The notes beneath the pieces are model-generated. The model did not search any database and had not been told where the DNA came from. It saw nothing but the letters and a program-made list of their open reading frames with translations. Source: an uncultured Clostridium sp. (GTDB lineage Bacteria > Bacillota > Clostridia > Lachnospirales > Lachnospiraceae). Taken from it: a DNA stretch of 7,411 nt. The position numbers and the translations under genes are program-made. The DNA lies in the NCBI GenBank assembly GCA_945946715.1, contig CAMEWU010000115.1:1-7411 (forward strand). The letters are read 5' to 3'. Positions 1 to 6,506 of this stretch are shown here, piece after piece (the stretch's first letter is position 1; each line of letters opens with the position of its first letter).

Positions 1-428
1 AAGTATTAGTGTATTTCGAAACAGACGAGGTTGTAAATAGTTTCTTTGTAAACTATAATATTTTAGCAGAAGAGCCTATAGAAGTAAGTGAAATTGAAAA
101 AGGAAATATTGAGACAAAAGCCCTTATATATATCGATGATTTTAGTATGGAAGTAATAAATGCAACTGATTTTTTATCTGTTTCGATAAGTACAGATTCA
201 GAAAATGAAAATACCAAATTATTATCAGCATTTACATCTTGTATAAAAGCAATGAATACTACTGTATCAGATGAAGAGATTTTAGATGTATGGAATGCAA
301 TTCATGAAACAGGGTATATGATAGAAGACTATGACTTTAATGGAATTAAAATTACATATGTTCCTTCAAAAGAGTTGTCATGGGGAACTTCTGCATCGAG
401 AATAGATTTGAGTTTTCCGATTGAGTAA
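1..428 (+). CDS. Hypothetical protein, C-terminal part (5' end outside window)
   Basis: The reading frame is open from the left edge to the TAA at 426-428. The first in-frame GTG lies at 9-11, but the frame continues upstream of it without a stop and only 8 bases precede it, so no ribosome binding site can be judged; the gene probably begins outside the window. About 140 residues are visible. They are acidic, with no membrane segment, no cysteine pair and no catalytic motif I recognise. The pattern of alternating hydrophobic strands (around YIDDFSMEVINA, then ITYVPSK, then RIDLSFPIE at the end) suggests a small beta-rich domain. The DNA is much more AT-rich than the genes downstream: the first 60 bases have 16 G or C, against 25 of 60 in a sampled stretch of the cellulase gene. 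No function can be assigned. It could be the tail of a lipoprotein or accessory-region protein. Confidence 0.6.
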   Translation, partial: VLVYFETDEVVNSFFVNYNILAEEPIEVSEIEKGNIETKALIYIDDFSMEVINATDFLSVSISTDSENENTKLLSAFTSCIKAMNTTVSDEEILDVWNAIHETGYMIEDYDFNGIKITYVPSKELSWGTSASRIDLSFPIE

Positions 429-536
429 TTGTGAAAATTAGATTTTGGAGTGGTTGAATGAAAGAGAAAAAAGGTCACTGAATTATTTTTAGAGATTTTT
501 TAATTGGGTATATGTTTGAGTTCCTGATGTCTCATG

Positions 537-575
537 AAAAGCCAGTAAGCTCAAGGGTTTGCTGGCTTTTGATTT
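537..575 (+). terminator. Strong intrinsic terminator in the leader before the GH9 gene
   Basis: The arm 537-550 (AAAAGCCAGTAAGC) pairs with 557-570 (GTTTGCTGGCTTTT). Nine outer base pairs are perfect, the inner pairs include two G-T wobbles, and the loop is TCAAGG. The 3' arm ends in four T and is followed by GATTTTT. It lies about 110 bases after the upstream stop codon but only 36 bases before the cellulase ATG. It can end transcription of the upstream gene. Because too little room remains between it and the cellulase start for a full promoter plus leader, it may also sit inside the cellulase mRNA leader. The A-rich 5' flank means it could act in both directions. Confidence 0.85.
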
Positions 576-605
576 TTGGAAATTAAATAGAAAGGGGAGG
601 ATGTT

Positions 606-3254
606 ATGAGTAAGAAGAGAGCATTTATAATCATTGTTGCAATCTTTGTAATTTTGGGAGGGATTACAGGTTTTTTAATTGGACGGAAATTACGGAAGAA
701 TGGAGAAACGGATTTGGCACAGGCAAATGCCAATCAGATATCTTCAGAAGAAAATGATTCAGAATATAGTAGTGGGAATCAAGAAAATAGCGAAAAAGTA
801 TCCGGTCCTGTTACATATGGCTCTAGAAATCATACAGTAGTGGGAACAGAGACCGGAAGCGGTTATGAAGGAATCAAAGGAACCGGTGAATACAATTATG
901 GAGAAGCTCTTCAGAAGTCATTGATATTCTATGAGTTACAACGTTCCGGAGAGCTGCCGGAGGTGGTGCGTTGTAATTGGAGAAGTGATTCCTGTTTGAA
1001 TGATGGAAGTGATGTGGGTGTTGATTTGACCGGTGGATGGTATGATGCAGGAGATCATGTGAAATTCAATCTGCCAATGTCGTATACTTCTTCTATGCTG
1101 GGCTGGTCACTATATGAAGATTACGATGCATACGAGGAAAGCGGACAGTTAGAATATGCATTGGCTAATTTGAAGTGGGCAAATGATTATTTTATCAAAT
1201 GTCATCCGGAGGACGAAGTATATTATTATCAAGTAGGTAATGGAAGCAGTGACCATTCCTGGTGGGGACCTGTGGAGGTCTTGGAATTACAGATGGAGCG
1301 TCCGGCCTATTGTGTAACAGCAGATGCACCCGGTTCTGCCGTGACGGCAGAAAGTGCTGCTTCATTGGCGATTTGTAGCATTGTTTTTAAGGATATCGAT
1401 CCGGCATATAGTGAAGAATGTTTGAGACATGCAGAAAGTCTTTATGCCTTTGCGGATAAATATAAGAGTGATGCAGGATATACAGCGGCGGATGGATTCT
1501 ATAATTCCTGGAGCGGATACTATGATGAATTAGCCTGGGCAGGGGTATGGCTTTATCTGGCAACCAATGATAAGGAATATCTCACAAAGGCAGAAACCTA
1601 TTATCCACAGGCAGGGCAGGATTATGATTGGGCTATGTGCTGGGATGATGTACATATAGGGGCAGCAGTAATGTTGGCTCAGATTACAGGAAAAGATGTA
1701 TATAAGAATGCAGTGGAACAGCATTTGGACTATTGGAGTACCGGCACAAGCAGTGGAGAGAGAATTACCTATACACCACAGGGACTTGCATGGTTAGATA
1801 GCTGGGGTTCCCTTCGCTATGCAACGACAACAGCATATATTGCAGCCGTATATAGTGAGTGGGAAGGATGTCCGGCTTCAAAGGCTGACGTATATTTTGA
1901 TTTTGCTGTATCTCAGGCAAATTATGCTTTAGGGGATACGGGATTTTCATACTTGATTGGATTTGGAGAAGATTATCCCCAGAACCCTCATCATAGAACG
2001 GCTCAGGGGTCATACAGTAACAATATGAATGAGCCGGCCGGAGAGAGACATACACTGTATGGTGCATTAGTTGGCGGACCGGATGCCTCAGATGGATATA
2101 CGGATGAAGTGTCGAATTATACTACAAATGAAGTGGCTTGTGATTATAATGCGGGTTTCACCGGATTGTTAGCAAAACTGTATTCCAGATATCATGGACA
2201 GACATTGAAGGACTTTGGTGCGGTAGAACCGGTGGATGAACCGGAGTTATTTGCAGAAGCAGGGATTAATGCACAGGGCGATGATTTTATTGAAGCAAAG
2301 GCATATGTATATAATGAAACCGCATGGCCGGCACGTGCACCGGAAAAAGTGGAGCTTCGTTATTATATCGATTTATCCGAGGTGTATGAAGCTGGTGGTA
2401 CTGCAAATGATATCGAAATAACGACGAATTATATGCAGGATGCAGTTACAGATGGATTAAAGGTGTGGGATGAGGATAATCATATCTATTATTTGTCAAT
2501 TGTATTTGATGGCAAATCCTTTTACCCGGGCGGGCAGGAACACTATAAGAAAGAAATTCAGGTTCGATTAAAAAGTGGAGTGGGTGTCTGGGATAATAGT
2601 AATGATCCATCCTTTGATGGATTGACAACCGGAAGTGTGATACCTGGGATGAAGCTGGCGATGTATGAAGATGATACCCTTATTTATGGAATTGAGCCAA
2701 AGCAAGGTACCAATGCCGGTCAAAGTGTGGGTGGAAGTAGCTTGGGAAATAATACTACAAGCGAAAGTAGTGCCGGCTCAATATCAAATAGTTCCGCAAA
2801 GATAGGGGATTTATCCGTAAAAGTGGAGTACTCGAATACCCAAGGGACTGGGAATAGTATTTCAGGCTCGTTGTATATTACCAATGAAGGTCAGACAGAT
2901 ATTCCATTAAACGAACTGACAATAAAGTACTTTTTTACCAATGAAGGTGGAGGAACACTGAGTTATTCTTGTTATCATGCCGCAATGCAAGGTGGAAATG
3001 GAAGTTATAGTGCTGTAAATGGTGTGCAGGGAACATTTGATGCGTATAAAGCGGATGATGCAGATACGGTATGCGAAATGACTTTTTCGGATAGTCAGAA
3101 GTTATCAGCCGGTTCAACATTGACAGTCAATTTCTGCATTAATCATTCGGATTGGTCGAATTTTATATTGTCCAATGATTTTTCTTCTAAAAAGGTAGAA
3201 AATATAGTAATATATAATAAGAAGATAATATTTGGAAATGAACCGGCTTCATAA
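606..3254 (+). CDS. Membrane-anchored family 9 cellulase, GH9-CBM3c-CBM3
   Basis: This is a cell-surface endoglucanase that hydrolyses beta-1,4-glucan, 882 residues long. ATG 606 follows GGGGAGG (594-600) by 5 bases. Residues 6-26 are a hydrophobic segment after KKR, with no convincing signal-peptidase site, so a retained N-terminal anchor is likely. Residues 32-94 form a Ser/Glu/Gly-rich spacer. GH9 spans about 95-530: the WYDAGDH motif gives the catalytic-base Asp pair D147 and D150, PHHR at 461-464 holds the active-site His, and E509 in NEVACDYNAG is the proton donor; the second GH9 signature matches fully. CBM3c follows at about 549-698, the arrangement of processive clostridial Cel9 enzymes. 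A Ser/Gly/Asn linker spans about 700-731, then a C-terminal CBM3 about 735-878. No dockerin or SLH repeats are visible, so it is not cellulosomal. The catalytic domain has AQGSY where many relatives have AHGSW (Q467). Family assignment is firm; substrate range is inference. Confidence 0.95.
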   Translation: MSKKRAFIIIVAIFVILGGITGFLIGRKLRKNGETDLAQANANQISSEENDSEYSSGNQENSEKVSGPVTYGSRNHTVVGTETGSGYEGIKGTGEYNYGEALQKSLIFYELQRSGELPEVVRCNWRSDSCLNDGSDVGVDLTGGWYDAGDHVKFNLPMSYTSSMLGWSLYEDYDAYEESGQLEYALANLKWANDYFIKCHPEDEVYYYQVGNGSSDHSWWGPVEVLELQMERPAYCVTADAPGSAVTAESAASLAICSIVFKDIDPAYSEECLRHAESLYAFADKYKSDAGYTAADGFYNSWSGYYDELAWAGVWLYLATNDKEYLTKAETYYPQAGQDYDWAMCWDDVHIGAAVMLAQITGKDVYKNAVEQHLDYWSTGTSSGERITYTPQGLAWLDSWGSLRYATTTAYIAAVYSEWEGCPASKADVYFDFAVSQANYALGDTGFSYLIGFGEDYPQNPHHRTAQGSYSNNMNEPAGERHTLYGALVGGPDASDGYTDEVSNYTTNEVACDYNAGFTGLLAKLYSRYHGQTLKDFGAVEPVDEPELFAEAGINAQGDDFIEAKAYVYNETAWPARAPEKVELRYYIDLSEVYEAGGTANDIEITTNYMQDAVTDGLKVWDEDNHIYYLSIVFDGKSFYPGGQEHYKKEIQVRLKSGVGVWDNSNDPSFDGLTTGSVIPGMKLAMYEDDTLIYGIEPKQGTNAGQSVGGSSLGNNTTSESSAGSISNSSAKIGDLSVKVEYSNTQGTGNSISGSLYITNEGQTDIPLNELTIKYFFTNEGGGTLSYSCYHAAMQGGNGSYSAVNGVQGTFDAYKADDADTVCEMTFSDSQKLSAGSTLTVNFCINHSDWSNFILSNDFSSKKVENIVIYNKKIIFGNEPAS

Positions 3255-3332
3255 GGTTAGATTCAATAAGAAGCATAAGGAACCATTCGTTGCATCGAAT
3301 GTGAATGCATTACATATGCGAGGAGGATTTGT

Positions 3333-3923
3333 ATGGAAGAAAAAATAACAGGATTTAAGACGATACTTTATATGTGGAAACGTATCTTTGATTATAAGGG
3401 GAAATCCGGTAAGGAAGAGTACATTTTCCCTTTGATTACACATATTATTTTAGGAATCATTGCATTTGCACTGGCGCTGGCTGTGGCAGGGCTGTCTTTG
3501 GCTGGTATTGGTGGTGCATTTAAGATTGTTTTAATTGTGTTGGGGGGTGCACTGACGTTTTATCTGTTACTATCCATACTGCCTTGGATTTCATTGACGG
3601 TTCGAAGATTGCATGATACGGGCAAAAGTGGCTGGTGGACAGTTCTGCTGTTGGTTGTTGGAATTGGCACAGTAATTATCATTATGCTATGTAGTATCGG
3701 AGCAAGTGTAACAGCATTCTTCAACCCGGGCGATAATGAGGAACCGGCCGTCTATGGACCGCCGGAAATATATGAGGAGTATGATCCGAGTTTTAACATT
3801 GAGCCGGATGTCTATGGACCGCCGGAAATGTTCGAGGATTACAATCCGAATGACAATGAAGAAGTATGCGTCTATGGACCGCCGGAGATGTTTGAAGAAT
3901 CCGAAGTGAGCGAAGAAGAGTGA
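3333..3923 (+). CDS. DUF805-type membrane protein with VYGPPE-repeat tail
   Basis: This 196-residue protein has an N-terminal DUF805-type membrane domain. YKGKSGKEEY (21-30) resembles the usual start of the family, and RRLHDTGKSGWW (91-102) is its most recognisable motif. Three hydrophobic stretches are visible at about 31-57, 63-90 and 101-129. DUF805 proteins have no established biochemical role. Most are short (roughly 110-150 residues), and here the membrane domain is followed by an acidic tail (130-196) absent from typical members. The tail holds three VYGPPE units starting at V140, V160 and V180, each followed by (M/I)(F/Y)E(E/D) and separated by Asn/Pro/Glu linkers. There is one tail cysteine, C179, directly before the third unit. 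ATG 3333 follows AGGAGG (3321-3326) by 6 bases. The radical SAM gene begins 17 bases after the stop, so the tail may be its substrate (inference). Alternatively the tail is a protein-binding repeat unrelated to the enzyme. Confidence 0.88.
   Translation: MEEKITGFKTILYMWKRIFDYKGKSGKEEYIFPLITHIILGIIAFALALAVAGLSLAGIGGAFKIVLIVLGGALTFYLLLSILPWISLTVRRLHDTGKSGWWTVLLLVVGIGTVIIIMLCSIGASVTAFFNPGDNEEPAVYGPPEIYEEYDPSFNIEPDVYGPPEMFEDYNPNDNEEVCVYGPPEMFEESEVSEEE
3750..3899 (+). repeat. Three in-frame 60-bp tandem units encoding VYGPPE motifs
   Basis: Units begin at 3750, 3810 and 3870, an exact 60-base (20-codon) period. The first 17 bases, GTCTATGGACCGCCGGA, are identical in all three. The 13 residues after each motif start stay close in type (VYGPPE-I/M-Y/F-E-E/D), while the linkers between them have diverged, keeping only an (F/Y)-(D/N)-P start and an acidic end. 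A half-unit of the linker (FNPGDNEEPA, 3720-3749) precedes the first motif. Conserved cores with variable spacers suggest selection on the core, together with fairly recent duplication. Confidence 0.93.
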
Positions 3924-3925
3924 TA

Positions 3926-3931
3926 TGGAGA
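3926..3931 (+). promoter_or_regulatory. Ribosome binding site choosing ATG 3941 for the radical SAM gene
   Basis: GGAGAG lies 9 bases before ATG 3941. The same frame can be extended to a GTG at 3920 that overlaps the upstream stop codon, but that GTG has only a GAAGAAGAG stretch immediately before it and would add seven residues (MIWREFG) encoded over this ribosome binding site. ATG 3941 is therefore preferred. Confidence 0.65.
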
Positions 3932-3940
3932 GAATTCGGA

Positions 3941-5038
3941 ATGATTACAAATAATTCGAAGTTAGATAAAAGAACAAAACGCCATCATATGGATCAGTTG
4001 GCAGAATATCGAGATATGACCTTACGTCCAAATCCACAATTGCATTCACTGTTCTTGGAATTGACGGTGAATTGTAATGAGCATTGTCGTCACTGCGGAA
4101 GCAATTGTGGGGATGTTGCAGAAGAAGGTGCGTTGACAACCCAGGAATACAAGGATATTCTTGATCAAATCAAGGAAGATTTTCCTTTGGATAACCTGCG
4201 ACTTTGCGTTACCGGCGGTGAACCACTGCTGAGAAAGGATTTCTTTGAAATTATGGCATATGCCAAAGAGCTGGGTTTCGCTTGGGGAATGACAAGCAAT
4301 GCAACTCTGATTACGCCGGAAATAGCGAAGAAACTTCATGAGACAGGAATGAGGACAATCTCTGTAAGTGTTGACGGACTGCCGGAAACCCATGATTGGT
4401 TTCGACAATCACCAGGCAGTTATGAAAAGACAATGGCAGGAATAAAAGCAATGTTGGATGAAGGCGGATTTCAACATGTTCAGATTACAACGGTTGTTCA
4501 TCATAAGAATATTCATGAATTAGAGGAGATGTATGAGCGATTCTCTAAGGTTGGGGTAAGGTCATGGCGTGTGATAAATATTGAGCCGATTGGGCGTGCA
4601 AAGGAGCAACCGGAACTGCTATTATCAAAAGAAGAATTCAAGAGAATGATTGAATTTATTGCAGAATATCGTCAAAAAGGCCCTATGCAGGTTTCCTATG
4701 GATGTGCACATTACTTAGGCCCGGAGGTAGAGCGAGAGGTTCGAAAATGGTATTTCCTTTGTAATGCCGGAGTATATACAGCAAGCATTATGTACAATGG
4801 AGATATTGGGGCTTGCCTGGATATTGAGCGTCGCCCGGAATTAGTGCAGGGAAACATTAGAAACAATCGTTTTAAGGATGTATGGGAGAATGAATTCCGT
4901 ATATTCAGAGAAGATTATCGTAAAGCGGGAAAATGCAAGCATTGCAAGGATTATAAGTATTGTGCAGGGGACGCATTTCATACATGGAATTTTGATACGA
5001 TGCAGCCGAATGTCTGCTTAAAAGGGATATTATGGTAA
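3941..5038 (+). CDS. Radical SAM/SPASM domain protein, putative peptide maturase
   Basis: This is a 365-residue cytoplasmic iron-sulfur enzyme. The radical SAM core has CNEHCRHC (C45, C49, C52), the CX3CX2C motif that binds the SAM-cleaving [4Fe-4S] cluster, then the GGEP motif at 92-95 and the SVDG strand. A C-terminal SPASM domain, which binds auxiliary clusters, is shown by C274-X12-G-X4-C292 and C332-X2-C335-X5-C341, then a final C359. The CX3C that normally follows is broken: A345 stands where the fourth cysteine is expected. An additional cysteine, C255, may serve as a ligand. Only 44 residues precede the first cluster motif, too few for a fused RiPP recognition element. SPASM enzymes mostly modify ribosomal peptides or proteins (thioether or carbon-carbon crosslinks, sulfatase activation). 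The gene starts 17 bases after the VYGPPE-repeat protein, which is the obvious candidate substrate. The chemistry cannot be told from sequence. Confidence 0.9.
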   Translation: MITNNSKLDKRTKRHHMDQLAEYRDMTLRPNPQLHSLFLELTVNCNEHCRHCGSNCGDVAEEGALTTQEYKDILDQIKEDFPLDNLRLCVTGGEPLLRKDFFEIMAYAKELGFAWGMTSNATLITPEIAKKLHETGMRTISVSVDGLPETHDWFRQSPGSYEKTMAGIKAMLDEGGFQHVQITTVVHHKNIHELEEMYERFSKVGVRSWRVINIEPIGRAKEQPELLLSKEEFKRMIEFIAEYRQKGPMQVSYGCAHYLGPEVEREVRKWYFLCNAGVYTASIMYNGDIGACLDIERRPELVQGNIRNNRFKDVWENEFRIFREDYRKAGKCKHCKDYKYCAGDAFHTWNFDTMQPNVCLKGILW

Positions 5039-5083
5039 AGCTGACATTACGAATAGGATAGCATAATTGAGAGGGTACATAAA

Positions 5084-6484
5084 ATGCAGAAGAAAACCGA
5101 AAATACAGAGAAATTAAGCGGATTTAAGAAATATTTCCATGATTTGTTCGATATGCGGACGGACATGATGAGTTATGAAGAAATTGACGAGATGATGGAG
5201 GAAAATACCGTCATTCATGGTGCAAATATGTGGATTTTAATGTTGGCTGTGTTAATTGCATCCATTGGTCTGAACATGAATTCCACTGCCGTTATTATCG
5301 GTGCTATGTTAATTTCTCCATTGATGAGTGGAATTATGACCATGGGGTATTCGTTAGCAGTTCGGGATTTGACCCTGTTAAGAAAGTCTTTGAAGCGCTT
5401 TGCTACACAGGTTGGTATCAGTTTGATTGCGGCTACGATTTACTTCCTTATTACGCCTTTGGATGACCCGACGGCAGAAATGATTGCCAGAACCAATCCT
5501 ACTTTATGGGATGTTATGATTGCCTTATTTGGTGGTATTGCCGGTATGATTGGAAATACCAGACAGAAGAAGGGCAATGTAATTCCGGGTGTGGCAATTG
5601 CAACTGCATTAATGCCGCCTCTTTGTACCGCGGGCTATGGTATTGCTTCGTTACAGCCTAGGTTTATCTTTGGTGCGTTTTATCTGTTCCTGATTAATAC
5701 CATGTTTATTATGTTGTCCTCTGCATTTGTGGCAGCCGCATTAGGGGTGCCTCGTCATAGACACATTCGTCCGGCACAGCAGAAACGGATTAACCGGATG
5801 ATTATTGCAATCACCATTATTATGATTGTTCCGAGTGTATATATTGGTATGATTACGGTACGGGATTCCGTCATTGAACACAATATTTCCAATTATTTGG
5901 AAAATGAGTTTGTATTTCAGGATACCCAGTTGGTACAGAGCAGTACAGATAGTAAGAATAAGGTGATTTCGGTTTCTTTAATTGGTGTGCCGATACCGGA
6001 TGAAACCATTGATACTTTGGAAGGAGAACTGGAACGTTATAATCTGGAGGGTTACTCCTTACGGGTGACTCAGAATATGGTATTGGAAGATGGTGAGGTA
6101 GAGGATACAGATAAAATCACCATTGCGATTCAGGAGAATACCATTTCAGATTTGCAAAAGCAGTTAGAGGAAAGCCAACAGCAGTTGACGGATATGCAAA
6201 CGCAGGTAGAAGCTTATGAGAAGCAGATGGAATCTGAAATTGACTGCTCTGAAATTTCCAAGAAAGCCTTGAAAATATTTACCGGTGTTGACGCCTGTAG
6301 CTGTGGTATTATGACAGATACGGAAGGGGAATATATTCTGTTTGTGGCAGAGACGGTAGAACCGTTATCGGCAGACGAAAAAGAAGCATTGACCAACTGG
6401 CTGAAGACGGAAACCGGTTTTAGTCGGGTAGAATTATTGGAGAGAGAAAAAGCACCGGATGGAACAGAAGCACCGGAAGAATAG
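5084..6484 (+). CDS. DUF389 family integral membrane protein with C-terminal coiled coil
   Basis: This 466-residue membrane protein has no established function. ATG 5084 follows GAGAGGG (5069-5075) by 8 bases. The first 45 residues are soluble and acidic. The membrane domain runs from about 46 to 260 in several hydrophobic helices, with the DUF389 hallmark NSTAVIIGAMLISPLM at 66-81 and the later GNVIPGVAIATALMPPLC segment. After the last helix comes a soluble domain (about 265-345), then a Gln/Glu-rich heptad segment (about 354-388, ISDLQKQLEESQQQL onward) that should form a coiled coil, and a small alpha/beta-looking C-terminal domain with a CSC pair (DACSCG). The coiled coil suggests self-association or a partner. 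It lies 45 bases after the radical SAM gene and 22 before aroB, with no terminator between. A link to either neighbour's function is not evident; a transporter-like role is only a guess. Confidence 0.9.
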   Translation: MQKKTENTEKLSGFKKYFHDLFDMRTDMMSYEEIDEMMEENTVIHGANMWILMLAVLIASIGLNMNSTAVIIGAMLISPLMSGIMTMGYSLAVRDLTLLRKSLKRFATQVGISLIAATIYFLITPLDDPTAEMIARTNPTLWDVMIALFGGIAGMIGNTRQKKGNVIPGVAIATALMPPLCTAGYGIASLQPRFIFGAFYLFLINTMFIMLSSAFVAAALGVPRHRHIRPAQQKRINRMIIAITIIMIVPSVYIGMITVRDSVIEHNISNYLENEFVFQDTQLVQSSTDSKNKVISVSLIGVPIPDETIDTLEGELERYNLEGYSLRVTQNMVLEDGEVEDTDKITIAIQENTISDLQKQLEESQQQLTDMQTQVEAYEKQMESEIDCSEISKKALKIFTGVDACSCGIMTDTEGEYILFVAETVEPLSADEKEALTNWLKTETGFSRVELLEREKAPDGTEAPEE

Positions 6485-6506
6485 ATGGCAGAATAGGAGA
6501 AGAACC

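Noticed and set aside
1530..2067. Minus-strand open frames of 64 and 100 codons inside the cellulase gene.
   Set aside because: They lie opposite a complete, well-conserved GH9 domain and their translations show no recognisable domain or plausible composition; they are antisense shadows.
606..3254. Cellulosomal or S-layer attachment of the cellulase.
   Set aside because: No dockerin calcium-binding repeats, SLH repeats or LPXTG-type motif were found; the C-terminus ends directly after CBM3.
3284..3301. Perfect inverted repeat CATTCG-TTGCAT-CGAATG between the cellulase and DUF805 genes, considered as a terminator.
   Set aside because: The stem is only 6 base pairs and no T-run follows, so it does not look like an intrinsic terminator; it could be a minor RNA hairpin or chance.
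3750..3899. Regular repeats considered as a CRISPR array.
   Set aside because: The units are in frame within a coding gene, only three copies exist, and the spacers encode related acidic linkers rather than unrelated sequence.
3920..3940. GTG 3920 as the start of the radical SAM protein, overlapping the upstream stop.
   Set aside because: ATG 3941 has a better ribosome binding site (GGAGAG, 9-base spacing), and the seven extra residues do not belong to the radical SAM core.
5041..5067. Promoter-like boxes CTGACA (5041-5046) and CATAAT (5062-5067) before the DUF389 gene.
   Set aside because: The spacer is only 15 bases, and the predicted transcription start near 5074 would fall inside the ribosome binding site at 5069-5075, removing it from the mRNA.
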